The position numbers and the translations under genes were made by a program. The notes beneath the pieces are model-generated. The model was not told the DNA's origin and searched no databases. It worked only from the letters and a program-made list of their open reading frames with translations. From contig OX388350.1 of the NCBI GenBank assembly GCA_947579665.1, positions 86,013,152-86,077,151 of the forward strand: a DNA stretch of 64,000 nucleotides, given 5' to 3'. The DNA comes from Sympetrum striolatum. Taxonomy: Eukaryota; Arthropoda; Insecta; Odonata; Libellulidae. Shown one piece after another: positions 1 to 10,324 of this stretch. The stretch's first letter is position 1. Every line of letters begins with the position of its first letter.

Positions 1-600
1 CAAGAATATGAAATGTATTTATAATCTTCATTCACATTGCACGTTTTGAGTTTCAATGTCATTGGGAAGAGATTAAAATATTTTTTTGAATCTTAGCAAT
101 TTCTAATTTTGTAGACGCCTGCTGTCGAACCCAGGACTTATTAGCGGATGCAAATGGGCTATTATAACTTGATAGGACCTGATCTTCGGAAATGCTAAGT
201 TCGAAGTCCATATCATACCGGGAAGGTCCTGAAATAAGACTCCATTATCCCCGTCTGAAATGCATAGGGCAATGTAAATGGCTTTCTGGAATCGAACCAA
301 GGACGATCAAGCAATCTTAAAACACGTATTTGAAATGTTTCTATGACATTTATTTATATGACAAGTTTTAAGTTTTTATATTTTCGGGAAGAGGTTCAAA
401 AAATTCTTAAACATCGTAACAATTATCAATTTTAGAGACCCCTGAACCCAGGACTTATTGTTAGCTGTGAATAGACCGAAAGACTTATTAAGACTTGATT
501 TTATTTGATGCAAAGTTTGAAGTCGATATCATGCCGGGAAGTAATTAAAATTTGTTTCTGTTATCTTCATAAGAAATGCATAAGGACATCCAGTAGAACG
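1..600. repeat. Imperfect tandem pair of ~290-bp modules
   Basis: Two related modules follow each other, roughly 1-310 and 311-600. Each has, in the same order, a 'gaaatgt' opening, a 'gggaagag' block, a 'gaacccaggacttatt' block, a 'gaagtc(c/g)atatcat(a/g)ccgggaag' block and a 'gaaatgcata(g/a)gg' end. Related blocks (gtttcaagtttctat...gggaagtg, tcgaaccaagga) return near 1700-1800 and again near 1965-1985, so this is a modular dispersed repeat rather than a private duplication. No coding content is evident and the family is not recognised. Confidence 0.6.
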
Positions 601-608
601 GAACTCTA

Positions 609-994
609 ATTTTCCCGCGATCTCTTTTCCCGCCTTCTAGTTTTCCCGCCTTCTAGTTTTCCCGCCTTCTTGTTTTCCCGCCTCTTGTTTTCCCGCCTTC
701 TAGTTTTCCCGCCTCTGGTTTTCCCGCCTTTAGTTTTCTCGCCTTCTAGTTTTCCCGCCTTCTAGTTTTCCCGTCTCTAGTTTTCTCGCCTCTAGTTTTC
801 CCGCCTTCTAGTTTTCCCGCCTCTAGTTTTCCCGCCTCTAGTTTTCCCGCCTCTAGTTTTCCCGCCTTCTAGTTTTCCCGCCTCTGGTTTTCCCGCCTCT
901 AGTTTTCCCGCCTTCTAGTTTTCCCGCCTCTGGTTTTCCCGCCTCTAGTTTTCCCGCCTTCTAGTTTTCCCGCGCTCTATTTTCCCGCGGCTCC
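609..994. repeat. Minisatellite, about 25 units of 15-16 bp (TTTTCCCGCCTCTAG)
   Basis: About 25 head-to-tail units alternate between a 15-bp form (TTTTCCCGCCTCTAG or ...TGG) and a 16-bp form (TTTTCCCGCCTTCTAG). Edge units have drifted (CCCGCGATC, CCCGCGGCTCC), as expected at array ends. The last third shows a higher-order pattern of three unit types (16+15+15 = 46 bp) repeated in order. Nearly every unit keeps TTTCCCGC, which fits the E2F/DP consensus TTTSSCGC. The array sits directly after the 290-bp modules. Confidence 0.95.
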
Positions 995-1611
995 TGCGAG
1001 CAATTGGAAGTTTAGTTCTGGCGTTTAATGCGTTTGATGAAACGCTGAGCGAATATTGCGCGGGAGTAAATTCGGCGAAAAATTTCAGCGCGCATTTCTG
1101 CACTTACATGTAGCATCGAAATATCAGATTATTTATTTATTTATTTATTTATTTATTCAAATCTCACATACAGCATATCAATGCCATTTTAAAGTGAAAT
1201 ATAAAAAATATACATATATTAAAGTAATAAATATAAATAGTTAAAAAACAATTGACAGAAAATATAGTGAAAAAAAGAAAACAAACATAAAGGTAGATTT
1301 TACAATTTGGAGAAACATGTCGTCCAAACACATTTACTACATTTAATGCCTGATCCCATCCTTATTACCGTTGATTACATCTCTACCACTATTCTGCACT
1401 TTAAAGCGTTGCTCTGTTTGGCTCACTGCTAAGAACTTCAGTGAGTTGTGGTTGGAAGTTACTGGTAAATTAATATCCAAAATAATACGTTAGTTTCCTT
1501 AAATGTGCATCATTCACTCCATATCCATAAAAAAGATGTGATGCTCTGACATCTTTTCCTATCAGTTAAGAAAAACCGCATATTCAGGTAATTTTACGAT
1601 TATATTTAACG
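995..1611. other. Non-coding stretch with an (ATTT)n microsatellite
   Basis: An ATTT-type microsatellite of about seven units lies near 1128-1157. The rest is AT-rich DNA with stops in all frames. I see no gene or regulatory site I can defend. Confidence 0.6.
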
Positions 1612-2680
1612 CTAGCAGAAGTGCTCGTTGATTCTCAACGGGGAAATAACAATTGATTATTACAACGTATATAAAATATATTTACAGTCTCTATCCACTT
1701 GCCGAGTTTCAAGTTTCTATCTTATCGGGAAGTGATTCAAAATAAATCTTAAAAATCGCGATGTAAATTAAACGGGAGAATATTTCCCATGACCTAGCGT
1801 CGAACCAAGGATAATCTTCGATGATGTCTTAATGGTTTTTGTCGGACACGCACGGCCTCCAGCGATACCTCGAATTTCAACTCTGTACTTAGCCAGAAAG
1901 TGCCTCAAAAAATTTCGAAAATCCCCGCCATGTATCTTTATGGAGAAAATCATGACTTTGGGAACTTCTGGAATCGAACCCATGACACTGAGGTTCAAAG
2001 TCGCCCTTTTTCTGGAGGGTACACGTTATGATCACCACGTCACAAATATTTCAAGTCAGTGGTACTTGGGAACATGGGTAGAATTTCGATCCCCTGTATA
2101 TAGGTATATCCGGAGAAACGTCTATATATATAATAGATAGATATGAATGAATCCGGAGAGGGTATTATATATAATAGATATCTTACAGCATTAATTGTAT
2201 CTGGGCATTCATTTTCCATGTCTTCTTATGGAATTACGCATGAGCTCGAAATCAACAGTCGCCTTGATCGTCAGGGGGATGGGTTGTTTACGACCTCAAA
2301 ATTTCGATAAAATGTTGACGTACTTTGTCTAATGGTGCACAATTTCGAATCAAAAACGATATTCCACGACCAAATTAAGAATCTATATTCTATTTTTCTT
2401 CTTTTGGTGCTCAATTCGACTTTCTAAGACCATTATTTCTAATTTAATTTTGAAAAAGAAATGAATCCTGCTACAGAAAACTGACCTCTACGTGTATTTC
2501 TTATGGATAGGTTTTGACCCGTCTGGGTTCGAACCGTGGACCTTATGGAAATAAAAAGTAGCCTATACTCTGCGCGGGGTCGACTTTTAATAATGTAGAA
2601 AATTTCAAAGTTGTGCGACTCTCGGTTCTCGAGTTTTTAGCGAACATACACACACACCCACACTCTGTTTTATATAATAG
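1612..2680 (+). repeat. Dispersed repeat family, longest copy (~1.07 kb)
   Basis: It opens with 'agcagaagtgct' and a small hairpin, CGTTGA-ttc-TCAACG, then about 1 kb of non-coding DNA. It closes with a segment of conserved order: 'ccatgtcttcttatggaattacgcatg', 'ttccacgaccaaa(t)taagaatct', 'gtctgggttcgaaccgtgga', an AC-rich run and a TATATAATAGA end. The closing segment recurs at 4361-4560, 5040-5440 and inverted at 40430-40595. The opening recurs at 2681 and inverted at 40890-41010. The order (hairpin first, TATATA last) holds at both separate loci, which defines the element's direction. GGTTCGAACC resembles a pol III B box, but no full tRNA-like promoter is visible. Class unknown. Confidence 0.55.
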
Positions 2681-2805
2681 ACTAGCAGAAGTACCCTTTG
2701 ATTCTCAACGAGGATATTTAATTTCATAAATATCAGTGTAATAACCTTGATCGTAACAAATTCTTCATAAATGTTGGTAAATAGCGAATACCAGACTTTC
2801 CAAAC
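2681..2805 (+). repeat. 5' fragment of the same dispersed family
   Basis: Directly after the TATATAATAGA end of the preceding copy the opening block returns (agcagaagtaccc, then ttgattctcaacgagg). The inverted block at 40890-41010 also matches the following ~80 bp (tcataaatatcagtgt..aac). This is a second copy starting at the 3' end of the first, a head-to-tail arrangement. Confidence 0.55.
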
Positions 2806-3751
2806 CAATATATCAAGAAATGCAAGTTACAATTAAGTATACAAATCCACTCTAACTCAATATTCAATTTAACGCAGGTTGATGATCTTTTCCGTGACAA
2901 TGTGTCGAAATGTATCTACATATGAAAGTGAGGCTTACATATAGCTTCTTCTCTCTTGGCTTATATCTTCTAAAGGAAGGTTCTAGTAGCTGAATGAGCT
3001 TTTCGGTAACAATGTATCAAAATGTATCTACGTATGAAAAGAGGCATACCTAATAGCTTCTTCCCCTCTGACTTATCTCTTAAAGGAGCATTTTTCTTCT
3101 TTCTACGCCGACTGAAGCCACAAACTTTCGACTGGTCATCATTGAGAGGATATCTTCAGTAACTGAATAAGTGTGATTCCGAGAATGGACAAGTAAGTCA
3201 TTGTTGTATTTCTTACGTGAAGAAAAAACTATAGACATTAAATAAGAAATGGTGTATCATGGAACCAGAAGGTATGTTTCATTGTTTTATCTTGGCTATA
3301 CTTATAACATGAGGTTGTTAGTGAGAATGCGTGACTCGTATAAAATGTAGTGGTATGTTAATTAATGCCCAGGAAAGTAGTCGTAGATCTTGGGAATGAT
3401 TAAGTGCAAGACACAACGCCATATTAGGATGGAACGATAAAAGCCATGACAATAGAGCGACAACTTTACCGAAATTAGTCTGTGGAGCTATTCTCGTAAG
3501 ACGAAATTCATTATATGATAAGTGCATTATTTACGCAGCATTAGATATTTCTATACGGTTCCGAAAAAAAACAGAATTTTTCACTTTAAACAATTAACAA
3601 TACATAAAATCATGCAATTTCATAATATTTAAACTGATAAACAATATGATGAAAAGGCAAAGCCATTTATACGAAGATTAAAGTTATAAACAACACAAAA
3701 TATACATTAAAATACCGGCCATTAATGTTACATAAGTTTTTTAAACGTCTC
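2806..3751. other. No gene seen
   Basis: AT-rich DNA. The short reading frames are of chance length, with no recognisable motif or defensible exon. Confidence 0.5.
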
Positions 3752-3822
3752 CAGGGGTCTCCAAACTTTTCAGCTTTATTAACGATCAAACAGCAGATGC
3801 GGCCCGCGGGCAGTAGTTTGGA
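3752..3822. mobile_element. hAT-type MITE fragment
   Basis: Begins CAGGGGTCTCCAAACTTTTCAG, a typical hAT terminus (CAGGG plus C-rich start). It runs into GCGGCCCGCGGGCAGTAGTTTGGA, whose inverted TCCAAACT matches the left arm. The right end stops before the expected CCCTG, so no 8-bp target duplication can be shown. It is a truncated copy of a short non-autonomous element. Confidence 0.5.
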
Positions 3823-4360
3823 TTTGGATTGAAGTAAGGAATTACCCATTCTATTACAATATCTTAGATTTTTTGCGGTCTACAGATAACTGAAATCGCT
3901 TTATCTTTTTAGGCTTTGAAATGTTACTTATTCTTTCCTGACCACTCGTCGCTCAAAACTTAAAAGAAAACAAAGACCGATTAAACATAAGAAATAAGGA
4001 CGTCCGTAATTTCCGTCAAAACTCAAAAATAATATGAGAGATGTCCACAACTTACCACGTTATTATTTTAAATCAGTGGAATTGATAGCGAGAATGCAAA
4101 TTCTATCAACGTACGAATTTCAAAATCGTTTTATTTCACTGAATATTCAGTTAACAATCACGTTACCAAAAAAAAAACTCACACTCGGTTTTCACAGACG
4201 CTTAAAGAAAATTGAAAAAATCAATGGAAAAATGTCCGTACCTTTCAGCGTAAGTTTCTTCACAGGTTTGTCACCACAAATTTTAAAATGCCATTTAATT
4301 TTTTCTTCATCATAAAATCTTCAACTCTTATTTTCAAAATTTATTTTAACTGGCCATTGA

Positions 4361-4583
4361 TCCACCATGTCTTCTTATAGAATTACACATGAGTTCGGGA
4401 TCAATAATCGCCATGATCGTCAAGGGAATAGGTTTGTTTACAACATGAAAATTTAGACAAAATTTTCGTATATTTTACCGAAATACTCTCAATTTCAAAT
4501 GGCATACGATATTTCTCAGCCAAAGTAAGAATCTTTATTCTATTTCCCTTGTTTTGAAATATATATATATATATAAATATATT
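4361..4583 (+). repeat. Internal fragment of the dispersed family plus (TA)n
   Basis: Matches the 2215-2400 part of the long copy: 'ccatgtcttcttatagaattacacatgag', 'caaaattttcgtat', 'ccaaagtaagaatctttattctatttccc'. It then runs into an (AT)n microsatellite at about 4558-4580. It lacks the GTTCGAACC and AC-rich 3' part. Confidence 0.55.
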
Positions 4584-5039
4584 CTAAGATCACATTAGGA
4601 TAAGCAGTACCACGTTTAAAGTTACATTTTCATACAAGTACCAAGGGGCTAAATGAATCAAGCATTAAACGTAAAGGACAGAAATAAATTACATTTCACT
4701 CAAATAACCAACGATGAATATTCTACACGGAAAGTAAATGTATTTTGGAACTGACTGGTATCTCAATCTTAAAATGTGTAACATAAACACGAACCACAAA
4801 AGTAATCGCAATGTCGAAATAGAAACAAAAATTAAACACCAATAACAGAAGGATAGTAAATGAATATGGAGTGGAAGCACTTAAAAACAAGGAATAAATC
4901 AATTTTTGCATCCTGCGTTTAACAAAATTAAAATTGCTTTACCTTTTTGATCTATCATAGGATGCTGGAGGTCTGCTACAACTTAACAACTCGCCGTTCA
5001 ACTCTTCAAGGATTACAAACTACGAATCTGGGAATTCTT
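4584..5039. other. No gene seen
   Basis: AT-rich unique-looking DNA. Two overlapping minus-strand frames of about 60 codons carry no recognisable motif. Confidence 0.45.
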
Positions 5040-5440
5040 TTCTTTAGGTAATTTAGTCAAAATTTTCGTATATTTTATCGAAATTCTCGGAATTTCGATC
5101 GAAAGCGATATTTCTTGACCAAAATAAGAATCTTTATTCTATTTCCCTTCTTTTGATGCTCGTTTAGATCCCTTACGACCGTTCTTTCTAATTTAGTTTT
5201 TCAATAGAATTGAAGCCTGCAACGAAAAAAATGATCTTTGCATGTATTTCTTATGAAAAAACTGTTTTAGTCGTCTGGGCTCGAACCGTGGACTTTAGGC
5301 AAATTTAAAGTACCACTTGATCATCCCCGGGAAGACATTTAATGATGTTTAAAGTTAGAACATCGTGCGACGTCTGGTTTTTGAGATTACGTAGAATATA
5401 CATACACACATACAGGCATTTGTATATATATATAAGATTT
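5040..5440 (+). repeat. 3' part of the dispersed family
   Basis: Aligns with 2315-2680: 'ttgaccaaaataagaatctttattct', 'tctaatttagttttt', 'gtctgggctcgaaccgtggac', an AC-rich run (atacatacacacatacaggc) and a tatatatatataaga terminus. The shared end with the long copy marks the family's 3' terminus. A break in similarity at about 5040 suggests 5' truncation. Confidence 0.55.
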
Positions 5441-6937
5441 TAAGTCATTTAAAGTTCATATGCTGCTATAAAAGTGTATTGATCTGCTAATTTTATTGCA
5501 AAGTCTGTTGCAGAATATCAAGTTTATTAAATAAAGTAATATAATAAAATGTATAATATAATTATTATAGGAGAAGCCATATTAAGAAATCTGGGATACT
5601 TTATTTATATATCTGGATTCAGATTGTTTATAAGTTCTATAACATCTTGTTGTGATAAAATTAACTTGAACTATATCATGGTAAGATTGCATACCGCTCT
5701 CTATGACCTTAAGTTAGGCATAAGTTACTCAAAGTATAAAATACATTTTTAGCTTTCTTCTAATTATCTTGTTTTCTTTGAAAATGTAAATTCACCATAT
5801 TTCGCTTCCTGTGGAAAATTATTTAAATTTTAACGCATTAAGGTATATCTTAATTTTTCCTAAAAATAAATAATTAATTTAAAGAAAATTCACTTCATAA
5901 GAGTGTCATTGCAACATTTTCGAAATATATTACGATGTTTAAATGACATTAATTCTTTGACTAATTTTAAGAGATTGAAATTTTTCTGTTCATTTATTAT
6001 ATCTTTCGTCATTCAAAGATGGACTACAAACATATTCCTGAAAATTGAATAACTAAACCGGATCACTTTTGTCTCAATTCGGTAAAAAGTAAAGTTCCAT
6101 TTTTAGAATCGGATGCAACCATTACAAAAACGTCGCGATTGTGCCACAGGTCTTAAAAACAAGATTCCATTCTATTTTGGAATCTTAGTGCCTGCAGATG
6201 CTTTTATCGAGGAGATGAAATGGAGTTACAGACCCGCTATTAAACCGTTTTTAAAAGCAATCGCTCGAAATCTGCCGATGAAGGACATCTGCGCTCGCCA
6301 TCTGATGTCTTTGAGGGGCAATAGAATTAGGAAAACTTCCAACTCAATCGGTGTTTTCAGTTTCAAGTCATGGATGTTTATTTTCGTCGATCACCGGCCA
6401 AAGTTCTATCATTTGCCCTAACTCATGGAACATTTTTGGAGCCGATTCTCAATTAAATATTGTTTTACCATTAACAAAAATCTATGTTTACACGCAATTG
6501 AAGGATGGATGGACCCCATTTATTCATTGTAAATCCAAATTGGTTGTGGTTAGTGATTTTATTGTTATTATTTTGTAATTAATAGTCATGTTTTACATTA
6601 AATACTACAAAGTTCTTCCAAAGCATGTCAAAGCCAAAACATTAACCAAAATATACTTTTTACTTTTAGTTTTCCCGCATTGTCCCGACTTTAGTCGGCA
6701 ATTCCATGGGAGTGTTCCGACTTGCAATTTCTATGCTGCACCTCTAATATCATAATAAACCAATATTGGGGGATATACCGGGAAATTAGACATCGACAAT
6801 ATGACCATACCGTAACTAAAATGTACTGGTACGTTTCATGAATATCATAAATTTATAATTATTTTTGGTACCGTTGTGACCTTACATTCCATTCAACTCC
6901 CCTTCGAGGAAAGAACAGAAGGAAAACGAATTCGAAT
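5441..6937. other. No supported gene
   Basis: A plus-strand frame at 6113-6421 (102 codons) has no recognisable domain and no splice signals I would trust. A small hairpin CCGAC-TTTA-GTCGG lies near 6690. Otherwise AT-rich unique sequence. Confidence 0.4.
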
Positions 6938-6942
6938 CGTTC

Positions 6943-7687
6943 CACAGTGGGCTAGAATCGAAAAAACCTGGACAAGGGGCTAAAAATGGGTTTTTTGAGT
7001 GCGGTTATTGAAACTTGGCATAGTTATTGCAAAATGATTGAATTTTATGTTCCCGCTCGTCGTATTTTAAAATTTTCAGGCGTCAAATAGATACAGGGCG
7101 TCAAACTTGAGAAATGTTCACGAAAACGGAAGTTTCGGATTTTTCGGAAAAAAAGTTCAAGTTCGTTGATATATAGTTGCTTTTGAGAGAAGCTGTTGGA
7201 AGAAACAACACATCAGTAATCTAGCATTACTCTTTGTCTTTCAATTTGCTGAATGTTTCATGCTCTAAGATGGTTCTTTGGTTATTTAAAGCAACAAAAT
7301 GGCGGACACCTTTTTCGGACAAATTTCGAGATAAAGTAAGGAAATCAACTAGGTAAACAGCGATGGACTATCAAGTCTCTTATACCACGTCAATCTACAA
7401 GGCTTCTAGATATGGAATCTGAAGAGACTGTTTCATTTCACCTGCTACCCTGTGATTGCGGTGGACTTTTCCTAAGCGCTGCGCTGTCCGGCTGGGCGCC
7501 GTAGAATCCCCAAATCCTGTTTCGGTGTCATTTTGGTTGGGTTGAGTCGAAAATTTTGCTTCTTTTAGGTTGATTCTGGCAAACCATATTATAAAAATAT
7601 TTTTATACGCTTTAAGATATGAATTTGAGACCATTACTTTAGATAGTAAATGCGGAATTGAGTAATTTTGGCACATTAGGGAAATTG
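6943..7687 (+). repeat. Left terminal inverted repeat (745 bp)
   Basis: Reverse complement of 9575-10319 with only a few differences visible (for example cttgag/attgag near 7105 and several around 7595-7615). Similarity stops sharply after 'gcacattagggaaattg'. A 93-codon frame inside it recurs in the other arm, so that is repeat sequence rather than a gene. Known Transib ends are usually much shorter than this. Confidence 0.9.
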
Positions 7688-7840
7688 TTTGTTAGTTAGT
7701 TTAATACGTATAAAAACTCTTAAAATTGTTAATATTTCTGTGAATTTTACATATATTACCTTAATTGTCGGAAAGGCTTCTTAAAACTCAATTATTAATT
7801 GTAATTAACGTATTTCATTATCTTATTAAGTGCCTCCCGC

Positions 7841-8690
7841 TCAGTCGTCAGAAGATTCTTCATCTGAATCCTCGGATTCAAATAACTCACTCTCTCGGTC
7901 GTCGATGATGAGGAGATTTCTTAACTCTGTTGTTTGGATCCTTTTCTTCTTGGATTTCAATGTGCCTTACATGGTAAACCTGGCATCTGATGTTAGCAGC
8001 AGCCTTTTTATTAAATCCTCATTAGTGGCTATTCTCTAGTGTTTCCTCGTGAATCTTTCCCGAAACCTCCTGATATCCTTGTTTCTAGCTTCCATGGCTT
8101 CTTCTGATAGCTCTTCCAACGGAAAAATCGCATCTTTTGATATTTCTGTTCCGTGAATAAGTACTTTATGTTCTGTTGGAGGCATATAGTACCAATGATA
8201 CAAATATACGTAGAGACAGGCAGAATCCCAGCAGTAGCTTGAAAAAATGGAAAATTTATTCCATCTTCTGAATGCTCTTCGTCTCCTTCTTCCATTGAAG
8301 GCGAATTGGATGCCAAAACATGTTGAGGATGGCCGCGAATTTGACCATATTATTTTACCTTAATGTAATATGATAACCAAAATTATTGAAATTGCTAGAT
8401 CAAAGTTATTTTTCTTTTATGTTTAAGTTTAAGTAAAACGCTGAATTAGTGCTATTTACCTGTAGTATCGTTGACTAAACGGAGAGGAACGAGAGATCTC
8501 ACGAATAAGAACTCGTACTATTTTCCCTCTTGCCATCCTTGCTTCTACAGTGAATGGCCAGAGCTTCCATCGAAACCATATTTGCAGGTTAGAGAGCATT
8601 TGATTTTACGCTTTGAGGCTTGTACTGTTGATACTAAAGCTACAATTCTTGACGCTGTATGTGCTAGCAGATATTGCAAATTCACTTCGC
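7841..8690 (-). pseudogene. Decayed RAG1/Transib-like transposase
   Basis: Read on the minus strand, a block near 8556-8582 gives KYGFDGSSGHS, followed after two stops by FVRSLVPLRLVN. I take this as the region of the first catalytic Asp. Further on, 8112-8200 gives MPPTEHKVLIHG, and near 8075-8114 LEELSEEAMEARNKD then RRFRERFTRK. This resembles the C-terminal catalytic-Glu region of RAG1 ([20 protein letters not shown]). An acidic tail ending EESSD precedes a stop at 7841. In-frame stops (one right after RFTRKH), frame changes and an apparent deletion between the two blocks mean no functional protein. The middle Asp region is not recognisable. Reading the motifs is direct; the family assignment rests on remembered conservation. 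Confidence 0.65.
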
Positions 8691-9574
8691 AAGTCTCTTC
8701 CGAAACGGAGATCCCTTCTCGTTATGGAACAAGGCAGTACCTAAGAGAATCATTCACATCAGAGTTTAATCTTTCAAGTTCAACTTGCAAATCAAAAAAT
8801 TCAGCAGATGATTCTTTCGATCCAAGATTGATTTGGTTCCCTTCACTTTTATAATTACTTGATGAATCACCGATCGAGTAATTTCGAAAAAATGCATTAC
8901 ACAAAAGCCAATCCATTGTTTCAATAAACTTCAAGTAAAAGACTATTTAAAAAACGGAAATACATAAGAATTTGTTGTTTTTTTCTCCATGTTGGATGAT
9001 GAAAAGTATCCAAATCACTACTTAGATACGCAATATTCGGCATAAAAACATTTAAGATTCCTATTACTCTTGGTAAAAAATATCAAATTTTCTAAAAATC
9101 TTATTTGGACGCCATTTACCCATATTTTTTTATTTTAATAAATTACTCATACTTTATGAGATGGATCAGCTAGAGATTTCCAAATAACAGCTCCAGGGCA
9201 AACGGATCGTCGTTGTATCTCGTGGAGTCTCTTGAAGCCAAAATACTGTGGCAGGATATCCGAAAACCAAAAGCACAAGAAACTATTTTTTGCCTTCAAA
9301 GAAAGACTAAAACTGAAACTTCCAAAATATTTTCTCTTTCCTAACAACTCCGAAGGCACGTGCCCAATAGCTCTAGCAAAGGGGCGGATGCGTACGGATG
9401 TTGGCATTGCACTAGAGTGCCGTAAGCCGTACTTAACTCAGGGCCCATAAAATAAGGGCCGGCTAAAATTGGCAAATGAAAAGATTTCTCAATTCTGTTA
9501 ACAGTATTTTTGACCAACATAGAAAATATAAAGTTCGCCAGAGTTATTTTTACTGCTAAAAATATAATATAGAT

Positions 9575-10319
9575 CAATGTCTCTAATGTGCCAAAATTTC
9601 TCAATTCCGCATTTATTATCTAAAGTAATGGTCTCAAATTCATATCTTAAAGTGTATTAAAATATGTTTATAATATGGTTTGCCAGAATCAACCTAAAAG
9701 AAGCAAAATTTTCGACTCAACCTAACCAAAATGACACCGAAACCGGATTTGGGGATTCTACGGCGCCCAGCCGGACCGCGCAGCGCTTAGGAAAAGTCCA
9801 CCGCAATCACAGGGTAGCAGGTGAAATGAAACAGTCTCTTCAGATTCCATATCTAGAAGCCTTGTAGATTGACGTGGTATAAGAGACTTGATAGTCCATC
9901 GCTGTTTACCTAGTTGATTTCCTTACTTTATCTCGAAATTTGTCCGAAAAAGGTGTCCGCCATTTTGTTGCTTTAAATAACCAAAGAACCATCTTAGAGC
10001 ATGAAACATTCAGCAAATTGAAAGACAAAGAGTAATGCTAGATTACTGATGTGTTGTTTCTTCCAACAGCTTCTCTCAAAAGCAACTATATATCAACGAA
10101 CTTGAACTTTTTTTCCGAAAAATCCGAAACTTCCGTTTTCGTGAACATTTCTCAATTTTGACGCCCTGTATCTATTTGACGCCTGAAAATTTTGAAATAC
10201 GACGAGCGGGAACATAAAATTCAATCATTTTGCAATAACTATGCCAAGTTTCAATAACCGCACTCAAAAAACCCATTTTTAGCCCCTTGTCCAGGTTTTT
10301 TCGATTCTAGCCCACTGTG
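9575..10319 (-). repeat. Right terminal inverted repeat (745 bp)
   Basis: Inverted partner of the left arm, ending ...CCCACTGTG next to CGTTC. Same length as the left arm, and near-identical although the interior has many stops. Confidence 0.9.
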
Positions 10320-10324
10320 CGTTC

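Larger units (their letters stand above)
6938..10324. mobile_element. RAG1/Transib-like DNA transposon with long TIRs and 5-bp TSD
   Basis: The element is 6943-10319 (3,377 bp), flanked by the direct repeat CGTTC (6938-6942 and 10320-10324). Both ends read CACAGTGGGCTAGAATCG inward, and the inverted ends are each 745 bp. The first seven bases, CACAGTG, are identical to the consensus heptamer of V(D)J recombination signals. Transib and RAG-like transposons are known for CAC-starting ends and 5-bp target duplications. The interior carries minus-strand remains of a transposase with RAG1/Transib-type motifs. One base is shared between flank and end, so a 6-bp CGTTCC duplication is formally possible. 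An alternative class is unlikely, because ends, duplication size and protein remains agree. Confidence 0.75.

Noticed and set aside
609..994. CRISPR-like array
   Set aside because: Units of 15-16 bp are contiguous with no unique spacers, and the context is eukaryotic.
8471..8854. 127-codon plus-strand frame as a gene
   Set aside because: It is antisense to the decayed transposase, whose motifs lie on the minus strand in other frames.
7395..9867. Two matching ~67-93-codon frames at 7395-7676 (minus) and 9664-9867 (plus) as a duplicated gene
   Set aside because: They are the two arms of the transposon's inverted repeat; the shared peptide follows from repeat identity and has no recognisable domain.
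6943..10319. hAT assignment from the CAGTG near the ends
   Set aside because: An 8-bp duplication does not fit the flanks; the 5-bp CGTTC with CACAGTG ends and RAG1-like relics fit better.
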